A stretch of 64,000 nucleotides of DNA from Lonicera japonica (taxonomy: Eukaryota; Streptophyta; Magnoliopsida; Dipsacales; Caprifoliaceae): contig CM038468.1 of NCBI GenBank assembly GCA_021464415.1, positions 31,360,969 to 31,424,968 of the forward strand, in the 5' to 3' direction. The notes beneath the pieces are model-generated. The model ran no database searches and had not been told where the DNA came from. It worked only from the letters and a program-made list of their open reading frames with translations. Both the position numbers and the translations under genes were made by a program. Position 1 is the first letter of the stretch. Each line of letters starts with the position of its first letter. This document shows positions 22,295 to 33,801 of the stretch, piece by piece.

Positions 22295-23849
22295 TGTAGG
22301 TCGGATTTCAACCCTAGAGGTGGGTGAATAGGGTTTTTAAAACTTAATGCGGAATTTAAAAACTTTTCTAACAATGTTTAAGTAAAACAAATTTACAAAA
22401 CAAATTATCAAGGAATGCAATCAAATAAACAATCAAGCAAATAAACAATCTCAAGCAAACAATAATATAGCAAGTAAATAAAGAGATTGAGTAAGAAAGA
22501 TTGAACCGATTTGAAGTCCAAGGCTTTTTGTCCACACGGTTTTGGTTTACCAAACCATAGTCCGCGCTCGGTTAGTTCCCCGAGAAATTTCACTATAACC
22601 GATCTCCTTCCGGGTGAAGATCAAACCTCTACAAGTGTTGTCTCCCACACTCTACAAGTATTGTTACACCACAATACTCTCACAAGATACCCTCTTGCTA
22701 ACCTTGTGAAATTTATCTTTCACAATTTCTAAACAAGAATTTACCTTCTTGTCTTTCCTATGAGATTTACCTCTCACAATTGAATACTAAATTGTTTGGT
22801 GATTCACACCAATTTACAATAACTCTCTCAAGTGTGTAAAGAATATAATTTGAAGCTCACACTAGAGTTATCCTATTTGATCAAGATGATATAGCTCAAA
22901 TAAATGATGATTGATCAAAAATAATTTCTTGAATCTTTAGATATTGAAAATAGATGAAGAATAGAGTATATGAATGATTCAAGGTGTTTAGAATGAGTCT
23001 TGGAAGTCATATTTATAGTCCCAAAAGTGATATAGCCGTTTGTGGTGGAGATATAAATTAATGGGGCAAAAATGCACTTTTTCAAAAGTTCCAATGGCTA
23101 GTTTTGGTCATGTAGTCGACTCCCTTGCTACCCATGTAGTCGACTACATGGTTTTGGAGTGAGGGGCTTTTGTGCAATTTTTCAACTTTTGCAATATGAC
23201 TTCAAAATTGATTCTAATGCTTGGGGAGTGTTCCAAATAAGTTTCTAAGACTCCCAAATATGTTTTTGTAACAAAATTCATTAATATGAATTTATTATGA
23301 ATTTATTTCAAAACCGATTTTTGCAAGAATGATGTTTTGAAAAGATTTTGATTCAAACTTGGTTTTGATCAATCTAACAATGATGCAAGTTCATGTTTGA
23401 GCTATATTATCAATCAATTAAAAAACTTTACATTAATCCTAAGCAAACACTCAATTACCGAATAGGTGAGTCTTCGAATGCTTCGATTTGATTCTTCAAA
23501 TTGATTCTTTCCTTGAAGCTTTTCCCTTGAAGCTTTAGCATATGATTTTTGATCTTTTGTGCTTCATGAAATGCATTGCTAGCTTGTGAGTGATGAGAAT
23601 GATCTTCTTTGACTTGACCAACGCTTGTAGTTGAATGATCTTGATTCAGATAAATCGGTTTTAGTTCAATGCTTCGTTGACTTGATCGGATATTGATTGA
23701 ATGATCCTTGTCAAACTTCCTTTGAGCAATCATGCTATTCTTGATTTTTCAAATAAGAAATCTATAATCTTATATCAAGAACATGTTAAATTACACATGA
23801 TTGATTTATTGTTATTATCAAAATAAGATTAAGACCTTCAAGATCAACA
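22295..23849 (-). repeat. 5' LTR of the copia element (1555 bp)
   Basis: On the minus strand it runs from TGTTGATCTTG (23849) to CCTACA (22295). It has TATAAATA at 23017-23010. About 90-140 bp upstream of that are a perfect 18-bp palindrome, CATGTAGTCGACTACATG (23133-23150), and a partial copy (23109-23120). Confidence 0.87.
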
Positions 23850-23975
23850 CTTACCAAACAAAAAAAAAGTGAGTGCTGAAATCCGCGAATAAAACGAGAC
23901 CTAAAAGTATATTCACACTCAAAACAGTCAACCCAACGGTCAGAACTAACATCCCCATATATATTGTGATATATG

Positions 23976-24007
<32 letters not shown>

Positions 24008-24171
24008 TTGTTTATGAATTACTCCTATATAGAAGTTTGGGGCGATTAGTCATTAAATGGTGATGGTAGCTTTATGATAGATATGTTCAATATAAAATTA
24101 AAGTTGTTGGAGAGGCATGGAATAGCGCTAATTTATAATAGTCTGCTCTCAATGTTGCATTTATATGGAAG
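23850..24171. other. Intergenic DNA next to the copia element
   Basis: No gene. There is a (TA)n(GA)n microsatellite at about 23960-24006. The segment from there on begins a duplicated upstream region of the RINGv gene, repeated at about 33770. Confidence 0.6.
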
Positions 24172-25300
24172 GGGAAAATACATTAAACTCCCCTGTGTTT
24201 TGTCACGCTAACAAATTACACCTTAAACCATTCTACTCGACATTAAACGCCCTATATTATCACTTTTTACTTTACTCCAACCTGGTTAAAAATCTTCAGA
24301 TTTTCAAACAAAAGACCCACGTGGCATTAAATAACTGAGAAAATTATCATAAATGTCTTTCATCATTCGTTCAAAACACAAAAATACCTCCTCTTTTTAT
24401 AAATTTGTAATTTTCTTCTAATTTATCTCTCAAAATCATTCATCTCTTCTCATTTCTCTCTCATCTATTTCTTCATTTCCTTTTCTCACCAACTTTGTCT
24501 TTCATTCTCAACATTTAAGGTACACATTTAATAGAAAAAAGTTTCATGTTCTAAATCGGAAGGTAAATTGCAATTCATCAAAATAATAAAAGAGTAATGT
24601 TAATCTCTCAGTTTGAAAATCTTTCAGTTTCTAACTGAGTTAGAGTAAAGTGCTGGGTGGTAATAGTACAGGGGGTTTAATGTAGGGTAAAATAGTTTAT
24701 GTGGCAACCTGTTAACCCAACACACAATAGTGGGGCTTAATGTAATTTCCCATGGGGATACTAGCTCCTTGTGAATAAATGAAGCCAAACTAAAATAAAC
24801 ACGTTTTTTCTCTTTATATAATATGGTCATTGAAATAATTGGACATTTGTAAAATATTCAAGGATATCATTTCACATTTGTATGAGCTGTATATATATAT
24901 AGTCCAGATTGTATTCACATCCAACCTATCAAGTATATAACTAATTTATTTAAAACAGTAATTATTTTAGTTTTTTTTTTCCCACATAACCCGACAATTA
25001 ATGAAAAATAAAATAAAATTTAAACATGCGACTCGAGCATGTACTTTTATTTTAGTTAAAGCTAAGTGCATGTATATATAATCAAGTACTTTTCCTCGTA
25101 GAATTACTAGTTTAGCGACTGATACAATGTAACAAATTTAATGTCACTCAATAGATTCTTGATCTAAGGACTAAATAATTATAGATATGCTGTGAACGTA
25201 TTAACGTGACGTAATTAAATATTTAATTTTGTTATGTGATGATTATCGATTTGTTGTACCTTACCCATCGTTACAACATTGTGTCCAAAGGTAAGTTCAT
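23960..25300 (+). repeat. Duplicated upstream region of the RINGv locus, copy 1
   Basis: Shared blocks with 33770-35640 are in the same order and orientation: the TA/GA microsatellite, GGTGATG...AGCTTTATGATA, the inserted MITE-like block and the TTCTTGA..AATAATTATAGA stretch. Identity is patchy, so the duplication is old. Confidence 0.7.
24172..24751. mobile_element. MITE-like element with ~95-bp inverted ends
   Basis: The left end GGGAAAATACATTAAACTCC and the inverted right end GGGAAATTACATTAAGCCCC start imperfect terminal inverted repeats of about 95 bp. No transposase frame. A target duplication could not be found with confidence. The related sequence at 35150-35400 appears to be a partial copy carried in the local duplication. 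Confidence 0.6.
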
Positions 25301-25540
25301 AAAGTCAAATCCACTAATTTACATATATAATATAAAATAACATGTGTTTGTCCATCTCTCTCTCTCTATATATATTTCATTGATCTCATATCAGTACATG
25401 AGACATACATCTCTTTAATCTAGCTTGTTTATTCCTACTTTGTGTGTTGGTTTGTTTATGTGGCGTATTAATCCATATATATATACATTGCCGAAAAAAT
25501 ACTCGGAGCTAGAAGAAAATATTGGAAGCAGAGAGCAAAG

Positions 25541-27121
25541 ATGGGTAATGCCATTCTTAAACTTGCTTATGAGGCAAAGGATATATTTTGTTCATTAATT
25601 GAATTTCAAAAATGTCAGGTCAGACAATTTGACTTTTACATCATATATTTCGAGTGAGATCTAATTGTAATAATTATAGTTATTATTATTACTTATTTTT
25701 CTTCCTTTGCAGCCATGTTCTGCTAGTACTCCATCATTTGAAAGGAGACCTCGTATGAAAACTAATCAGGTGAAGGCTCCAATTTCAAGGCCATCACTAC
25801 TCGGGGGAAAAACTTTCATAGCGAGACAGAGAACAGATCTTAAAGGTATTTACGTAATTACAAATATGCACAAATATGTAATCACGTATCCCTTATTTTA
25901 ACAACAATAAGAATCTTTCATTTCGAAAGGTAAATGAATTTTTTTTTCATGACTCTTTGAGGAGATGATATATATATATATAATGATTATATCATCTCAA
26001 CCAAATTCAAAGAAAAAAAAAACTCATTTTAGAAGTTGGTTTTATATGATCATACCGCCAGCGTATACCGTGTAGAATTTCATAATATGATATTATATTA
26101 ATAGTTGTATCTTAACATTACAAGGAGAAGGCCTTTATATAGGTATTACATAAGAGAGAATTAAGAAATGTAGAGAGAATTAAGGTGTAGAGACTAGGTA
26201 TCAATCATATATGTTAACATATAATTCTAATACCATACCCATGCGGGATTGCACAGTGAAACGAACAAATTTCACAATAGGGTAAAAAATAACGCGTGAA
26301 CAGTTTATACATAATTATAGCACATTGTTAACCAAAAAATTGATATAGCTAAGGGTGCTCTGAAAATCGATGGGGCAAACAATATCTAATGAACTGATAC
26401 AATTTGGTTGACTTTTTTAGTCCTCTGTCGAACTTGATCTAAACTTGTGAGGAACAGAAACTTAGGTTTCATCTATGGTTTATAAAAATGAAAAACCGGA
26501 CTGGATCGACTAGACCAGATTGCTGCTCTCTATCATGGGGTGTTCACGGTCAGATCCAGATTGGATTGCCTCATGTTTCATTTTTTCTTGATTTTTTTAC
26601 ATAATTTTACGGTCACCATGTAGCTAGTTTTATTGATTTTGATAAGTAAGTTTCAAATATATAAATTTTTTATTAAAATTCAAAATTTTAATTTAAAGTT
26701 ATGTCATTTAAATTTTAAACAAAATTAATGAAATTAAATAAAGTAATTTGGAAGGGTAAAGAATGCGTGGATTGTGTGTCTTTCCATTTTAATTGATACT
26801 GTTCCTTCAAAATTATTAGATCAATGTAACGTAGTTTCACTCGAAGCCGACCAAGAGATTATCGAAGAAGATGCAGTGTGTGGAATTTGTTTTAATGCTT
26901 TCAAAGTGAATGAAGAAATGGTAAAGATGAAATACAAATGCAAATGCAAGAGTGAAGAACTTGTCCACGAAGCATGTGCAACTAAAAGCAATTGTGGTGT
27001 ATGTGAGCAGCAAGTTGAGAAGATTCATTTAATTTTGCTTCAACTCCCAACTGATGAAGCTGGGGTTACTACACATAATAATGGGAACAAACTTAAATGG
27101 TTCTCACAATTTAAATGGTAA
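25541..27121 (+). CDS. Small RINGv (C4HC3) zinc-finger protein, three exons, 170 aa
   Basis: Exons 25541-25618, 25713-25845 and 26820-27121 join in frame across GT...AG introns of 94 and 974 bp. The product has 170 residues. The RING-variant ligands are visible: C91/C94, C111/C113, H120/C123 and C129/C132. RINGv proteins usually act as E3 ubiquitin ligases, often at membranes; no membrane segment is seen here. The spacing between the sixth and seventh ligands is only 5 residues against at least 11 normally, so the second zinc site may be impaired. The start at 25541 is the first ATG, giving MGNAILKL. A TA-rich TATA-like tract lies at about 25477-25490. Neighbouring duplicates are all degenerate, so this is the only intact copy. 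It may be a gene or a recently dead one. Confidence 0.62.
25846..26819 (+). other. Long intron 2 of the RINGv gene
   Basis: 974 bp, from GTATTTACG to TTATTAG. Nothing coding is seen. The stretch at 26640-26730 is repeated at about 35950-36030, showing the fourth, decayed copy of the locus once reached this intron. Confidence 0.55.
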
Positions 27122-28539
27122 TGTAATTTAATATTATATCTCAACAAAATGTTTAGAGAAATAAATCAAATTTAATCAATTTGATAATTTACTTTTACTT
27201 CAAGTCGAAAAACTGTACTTCTTCTCATTTATTGTTTGTGTAGTTGCTGTTTAATTTGTTGGCTAAAAATGCTTATGTTGATATTCTTGTCTTTCATGTA
27301 AATTGATTAAGTTGGGATCGATCCCATTTATTAAGGGAAGTTTTAAATAATTTTTAATGACATATAATAAAAGAGGGTTATTTCATTTGTGAAACCTATT
27401 ATTTTCGTATTATAATAAAATTTTACCTATTCTTTAACTAAAGTTTTTTTTAAAAAAAAAATTTTACTATAACAAGCAAAATTTACAATAGACGAGAGCA
27501 TCTAATAACTGAGGCAAAATGGGTAATTTTTTATTAACAAGGGATGATTTATTAATTACTCAGTAATTAAAAATAAAAATATAATTAAAAGATGTGTATA
27601 GTCATGCATGTAGGACAATTAACAGCCACAATTTTAAAGTGCCGCATACAGAATCTGTTAACAATCAACGGACTCTTGACGTTAAGTTACCTAAAATAAA
27701 AACGTTGAAAAAGTGTAATTTAATTTTTTTTGGAAAAAATTGTATGTTAGCTTAAAAAAAAAAAAAAACGAAAAGAAAAGAGCAGGTACGTTGTAATTTG
27801 TAATAGTGAACACGTTTCAAGTGGTCATATGCTAAAAACCGAGTCCAACTATAACTTGCGGAGTTGTTCCGGTTGACTCCATAAGGTTGGGCCACTTCTT
27901 GGTTTGGGAGCACAAACAGTAATGATATTCTTCCCAACTTAAATATTTTTGAGCCATATGTGAGGGGTTTTATCTTAAAATGCCCTCTTACTATGTGGTG
28001 ACACTCAGGGGCGGACCTAGAATTTTTCGATGGGGTGGGCTGAATAAAAAAAATGATAATTTTTTAAGCAAAAAATTTATTCCTCTGAAATTTTTTTTAT
28101 TATGTGTAATTATTTTTTATGGAAGAAAATTAACATAAAAATATTAATTTATAATTAAGTATGTTAGATTAAATATTTGTTTGTTAGGTTAAAATGGATA
28201 CAAGTTAAAAGATGGAAGAGATTAAAGTGAATCTAATAAGGATTTCCTCTTGGTTGATATTAATTACAAATAATATTTTTTGGTTTAAATTAAGAGTCAT
28301 TTTTTTTGATGTTAATAAAAATAATAATTTTAATGCTTAAATTAAAATTTTAGTTTTCCTTTTAAAAATATAATTAATATACTAAATTTTCTGTACTAAA
28401 GAAATTATGTTCTACAATTCATTAATTTTAAAACAAAATTTTATTTCTTAAGAAAATAAAAAAGTTAAAATAAATTCATGGCATTCACAAAAAGATAAAT
28501 TGAATTGAATTAAATTATTTTATATACAATGTGTGTAAA

Positions 28540-28579
<40 letters not shown>

Positions 28580-29330
28580 CTTAGTTTGACAACATTATTT
28601 ATTTGGTTTTTTTTTCAATAAGAAACCATGCTGGGCTACCACCTTGAGAGTATTTTTTTCTAAGAAATGATTTGAGCCAACAATTATCAATAAAAACCAC
28701 CTCCTTAAGAATATTGTTTCTGAGAAATTCAAAAATAAATAAAACATCTTAGGAAACCACCTCTTTCCAACTTTTAATAAATAAAAAATAGACAAATTTA
28801 ACTTCCAAAAGAGTGTTTCTCTAATTAATAGAATAATTTCTTATTATTGTCTGGCCAGACTATTTGTTTCTACAGCTGTCCCTAAATGTATAATATTTAT
28901 TGTGGGAATTTTAAGATTCGATATATATATATGATATGGTCCTGTTAATTAATTAATTTCATGATATGGTCAATATTGTTAAATACAATAATTTCTAAGG
29001 TTCAGAATTGAAGTAGTTGGTGAAGCATGGAATAGCATACTGTTAATAATTACTTTATATATATATATTCTTCCCATGTGCTAATATTTAATCTCCTTTT
29101 TTTTATTGAAGTTGAATTAAAAATACCCAACATATATATATATATATATATTTAATAATATCATTTCACATGTACGTGTACAATGTGTTTATGATCAAGA
29201 ATGTATTTACACTCAAATGGTCAAACCAACAGTCAGAATTTTTTTAATTTTTTTTTTAACTCAACCAACAGTCACAATTAAAAGCCCCATTTTGATTTTT
29301 GACATTTACACTTTTTAGAAAGAAAAAAAC
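27014..29330 (+). repeat. Tandem duplication of the RINGv 3' part and flank, unit 1
   Basis: Matches 29972-31930 in the same order: the last ~100 bp of exon 3, the 3' flank, the ATGCATGTAGGACAATTAAC block (27606; 30644) and the GTAGTTGGTGAAGCATGGAA block (29012; 31708). The rest of 27122-29971 has no gene. Confidence 0.78.
28541..28579 (+). repeat. (GA)n microsatellite
   Basis: A nearly pure AG dinucleotide run of about 38 bp in intergenic DNA. Confidence 0.9.
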
Positions 29331-29971
29331 AAATACTAATACATAATGATTAGAGTTAGTAATACTTTTGACCTCCAAAATATACTACTAGTTTTACTTT
29401 TTGTCTTTAATGTTTCGATTTTGATGCATTAAACCCAAAGTCTAGAAATTATATTATTTCAATGTAATCCAATTGGTTACTTATGTTAAATTGTTAACGG
29501 AAATTAACACGTGGAGACATATGATTTCTTTTTCACATTTCTAGTGAGATTTCCTACAATAGCTGCACAACCATCTCCAAACAGTCAAGCCAACGGTCAG
29601 AATAAAAGCCCCATTTGATTTTTGACATTTACACTTTTTATAAAAAACCAAACACTAATATATAATTGTGGGACGTAAAAATTAGGATGTAGGGCTTTTG
29701 ACGAAGGCCTAGCTTGGAAGATCCAATTTGCTTGATCATTTCACAATTAAAACCCAGAGGCCCAACTTTATTATTGATGAACAACCATCAAGCCGACCAA
29801 GGATATATTGTCATTCAATTCTACCATCTCTCGACTATTACCCTTTGCCGACGAAAGTTAGCCAACTGGTTAGCAACCAACCAACGTTGATCGGCTCAAC
29901 GGAGACAAAATAATTGAGTTGGAAGAGAAGTGCTGAGAAATAACTACTTGTACAAATGTGAATAGGGTTAC

Positions 29972-30079
29972 AAAGTTGAGAAGATTCATTTAATTTTGCT
30001 TCAACTCCCCACTGATGGTGGGGTTACTACACATAGTAATAGGAAGAAGAAACTTAAATGGTTCTTACTATTTAAATGG
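29972..30079 (+). pseudogene. RINGv gene fragment (C-terminal end only)
   Basis: This copy of the last ~35 codons of the RINGv gene (from VEKIHLILLQLP to the final FKW-stop) lacks the whole zinc finger. It has small in-frame changes relative to 27014-27121. Upstream sequence at 29700-29970 is unrelated. It is the second unit of the local tandem duplication. Confidence 0.75.
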
Positions 30080-31930
30080 TAATTTAGTTTAATTTATATA
30101 TCCCAATTATTATTTGTGTAGTAGGATTTTAATTTGTTGGCTACAAATACTTATGTTGATATGTTATACGACCTATTATTGATTTTCATGTAAATTGATT
30201 AAGTTGGGATCGATCCTGTGAGGGATAGCTCCAAACATTATTAAGGGTAAAGACATTTGATAAACGGAGGGTTTTTCCATTAGTGTAACTCATTATTTCC
30301 ATTTTGTAATAAAGTTTCACTCTACTTTTTGACAGAAGTTGTTTTTAAAAAATGACTATTACAAAAAAATAAAATTATATATTACAATAGACGAGAGCCA
30401 TCCATAGTCCCCTTGAAAGGGATTAATAGCCGAGGCAAAATTTTCTCATATTTTTCATAGAATTTTTTTCTTAACTACTACTCTAAAAATTAGTTATTGG
30501 GAAGTTATTCAAATCATGGATATCATACACTTGTGTAATTTTTACTAGCCAAGGCAAATGGTTAATTTTTTTATTAACTAGGAATGATTGATTGCTCAAT
30601 AATTAACAAATAAAAATATAATTAAATGACGTGTATAGCCATGCATGTAGGACAATTAACAGCCACGACTGTGAACTACCACATAATCTGTTAACGGTCA
30701 ACGGATAGTTAACGTTAGCTTACCCAAAATAAAAATGTTGAAAAAGTATAATCTTAATTTTATGGAAAAACTTGTATGTTATCTAAAGTGTAAAAAAGGA
30801 GTTAGTAGGTTGTAATTTTTAATAATTTACCCTCTAAAATACTTGGCTTGGTACATATGAGAGTTATAGAGAGTATTGTTGGAAATGTTTTAAGGTAATG
30901 AATGGTTTGATGAAAATATGTAATTTCCCATTCATGTAATTTTCTCTTGTACATAAGTAGACGTCGAATAATAGGTGCAGTAAGTATAGAGTGAGACTGC
31001 AACAACTTTATTTGCACGATTGTCTACCTTGGTCAATGCATGTTTCAAGTGTCCATAGGCTTCTACCCGAGTCCAACTACCGCTCACCGATCAAGTCGTC
31101 CCAATTGACTCCACCAGGCTAGGCCCCTTTCTGGTTTAGGAGTACAATTAGTAACAATATTGTTTCCAACTTAACCTAGGGTCATTTTGATCTTAAAATG
31201 TCTCATTACCATGTGGTGACATTATCCTACTTATTAACCTTTATTGTGTTTTACAATTTTTTCACGTGTAATCAATGATTTGAGCCACCCATTATCAATA
31301 ACAAGCCACCACCTTATTTGTTTTGTGGGATTAAAAAAGTAATTAAATTACAATTATCATGGTATCTATAATTTCTTTCTACATCCTAAAGCTAATATAC
31401 TTTAGTCCTTATTAGATAATCATACAAGATAAATATACATATATTTATTAATTTATCGTGCTTCTGTTATGAATTTTAAATACTGGTTAATTATCCAATA
31501 TAAATAAAGGAGACCCGCATATTATTGAAGGTTCATTTAATATGATATTATGATTAACCTAGTTTTTGATCTTCGTGTCAAACGTAATTAATTAATTTTG
31601 TAATTAAATTACATGCTCTCTCTTTCTATGTCCCCTAAATATATATATTTATTGGTCTATAAATATATATTATATGGTCGGTTAATTAATTAATTTCAGA
31701 ATTCAAGTAGTTGGTGAAGCATGGAACAGCATACTGTTATTAATTATTTTAGATATATATAGTCTCCCATGTGCAAATATTTAATCTCCTTTATTTCTTG
31801 AAGTTGAATTAAAAATACCCACCGGCCAAATATTTTAAGAATATCATTTTAAGAAGTTGATTGTATTCACACTCACACCAACGGTCGAATTAAAATCCCC
31901 ATTTTAATTTCTGACATTCATACTTTTTAA
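29972..31930 (+). repeat. Tandem duplication of the RINGv 3' part and flank, unit 2
   Basis: Partner of 27014-29330; see shared blocks there. From 30080 to 32560 no gene is seen. A short repeated segment with ATCATAAAAAGTGTACTCAT occurs at 32214-32390. Confidence 0.75.
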
Positions 31931-32565
31931 ATAAAAAAGTGTAAATTAATAGTGAGAACACTATTTTGGTTGCTATTTTAGTAGTATTTGGGCCAAATCT
32001 CCTTTTTAAATACCAGTGCGTCACAAATGGCTCATATTAACACTTGCATTTAATCATAAATTTTTTTTTGTTGCTATTTTAGTAGTATTTGGGTCCTCAA
32101 ATTATGAGTACACTTATTTTGTTTTTTAAAATTATTCTAAATTAATAGTTTCAGTTTCTTATGGGTACATAATCATGCAACCTAGCTGCCGAAAACCTGA
32201 AGCATTGTTCAAATCATAAAAAGTATACTCATAAAAAGTGTCAGTAAATATCATATTAGAATACTAAAATATTTGTTCAGCATACATAGCTATTAGCACT
32301 TAAAAATATCAAATCATAAAAAGTGTACTCATAAAAAGTGTACTCATAAAAAGTGTTGGTGAAATATCATATTAGAATACTAAAATATTTGTTCACAATG
32401 CTAATAGCCACCTATACCCACCAATAGATATTGTAATTAATATTTCTAAATTATAAAACACTATATTTGATCCATTTTTTCTCAAAAAGTATAAGAATCC
32501 AATTTCTAAAAATTTTTTTTTTAGGTACAAAAAGTTGTCATAAGAATCCAATTTAAGAATAGTCT

Positions 32566-33195
32566 AAAAATTTTGTTAAGAGAATTTAATTGTTTGATTT
32601 TAATGATTGATTTTAAAGTCTTCCAATAAAAATTAAAATGAAGTAATAATAGATGAGAAAAGGCAAGGCATTATATAATTCATTTGTTATTAAGTAAAAT
32701 CAACATCATTCAAAGTATGTCTTAGTATTTTACCCATTTCTAAGCAAAAGAGTGTGGAGCAAAAGCAATCAATTCTGCCATATAAAGATGAGTTTTATAC
32801 ACAAAGAGTGTGAAGCAAGCGCAACTGATTCCCAATATGTCAACCAAGATTCATTAAATAGATGAAAAAGCATAAGGATTTAAGAACGTAGTTTTCTTTA
32901 TGTGTTTCTACATTATTGTTAATTGGGAGGTCTCATTATGTCAAATTGTTTAAAATGATTAATGAAGTTGTTTATGACATAAATTTAAAAGATCCTCTTT
33001 GTACATCAGAACAAAATTTTTGATTAAAATCTCAAATTTATGAACAAAGACTTTAATTTCCCATTCAAAGTAAATCATAAAAAATACACAAGTGATCGAC
33101 CCAATTAGATTATTTTCAAAAAGTATTTAACATCTACTGTGAGAATGAACTTACATAATTAATGTTTAATTTTTACTCCATAATAAATGTTAAAA
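32566..33195 (-). mobile_element. Decayed copy of the 1.8-kb solo LTR
   Basis: It resembles 19024-20090 with many small deletions. Shared landmarks are TTAATTG.TTGATTTTAATG, AATAGATGAGAAAAGGC, TTTCTAAGCAAAAG and the closing ACTCCATAATAAATGT. This shows the family has been active over a long time. Confidence 0.72.
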
Positions 33196-33289
33196 AAAAA
33201 GTATTTTGTTAAGATTGGAATAAGATCAAAAAATATGATTAAAAGTGTCCCTAAAAAAATTAAAAGAAGGCGGTTCAATCAAGTTTTTT

Positions 33290-33650
33290 GGGTAATTAGC
33301 AAAAATGACACTCAAAGTATGACTAAAATCACTCACTCATCCCTAAAGTTCAATTTTCGGCTAAACCATCCTTAAAATTTCTAATTTCGGTTGAAGTATG
33401 TTTAAAATTTTTAATTTTGGTTTAAACATTTTTAAAGTTTCTAATTTCGGTTGAAGTATTCTTAAAGTTTATAATTTCGGTTGAAGCATCCAAAAATGCA
33501 CCTTAAAAAGTGTCTGGTGACAATCACGCCTTTTTCCTTCAATCTTTTTAACGGGCATCCATCTTTAAGGATGGTTCAACCGACAATTGAATTTTAGGGA
33601 CGAGCGAGGGATTCAGGTTAAACTTTAAGGGTCAATTTTGCTAATTATCC
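33290..33650. mobile_element. 361-bp MITE with 9-bp target duplication (MULE-like)
   Basis: Inverted ends of about 85 bp: left GGGTAATTAGCAAAAATGAC, inverted right GGATAATTAGCAAAATTGAC. Flanks AAGTTTTTT (33281-33289) and AAGTTTATT (33651-33659) form a 9-bp duplication with one mismatch, as in Mutator-like elements. Inside are about five ~30-bp repeats built on TAATTTCGGTTGAAGTAT. Confidence 0.78.
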
Positions 33651-33768
33651 AAGTTTATTCTTAGTTTTTCTAGCATGAAGATTGACCATGTGCTTCAGTA
33701 GTTTAATATAGACTTATTGAAATTTGCCAATTGAAATTTACCATGCTAGATGGCACGAATATACCCTA

Positions 33769-33769
<1 letters not shown>

Positions 33770-33801
<32 letters not shown>

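Larger units (their letters stand above)
20595..23849 (-). mobile_element. Gag-only Ty1/copia element, inverted
   Basis: On the minus strand, a 1555-bp 5' LTR (23849-22295) is followed by a PBS, gag, a polypurine tract and the first 227 bp of the 3' LTR (20821-20595). The internal region is only about 1.47 kb and has no protease, integrase or RT, so it could move only with help. The two LTR segments differ at about 7 of 227 positions. The 3' LTR is interrupted by the inverted solo LTR. Confidence 0.85.

Noticed and set aside
28007..28050. GGGGCGGACCTAGAATTTTT motif resembling the end of some plant DNA transposons
   Set aside because: No matching inverted end or target duplication was found.
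29728..29913. 61-codon frame near the RINGv fragment
   Set aside because: No similarity to the RINGv gene or other known protein; upstream of the duplicated fragment in unrelated sequence.
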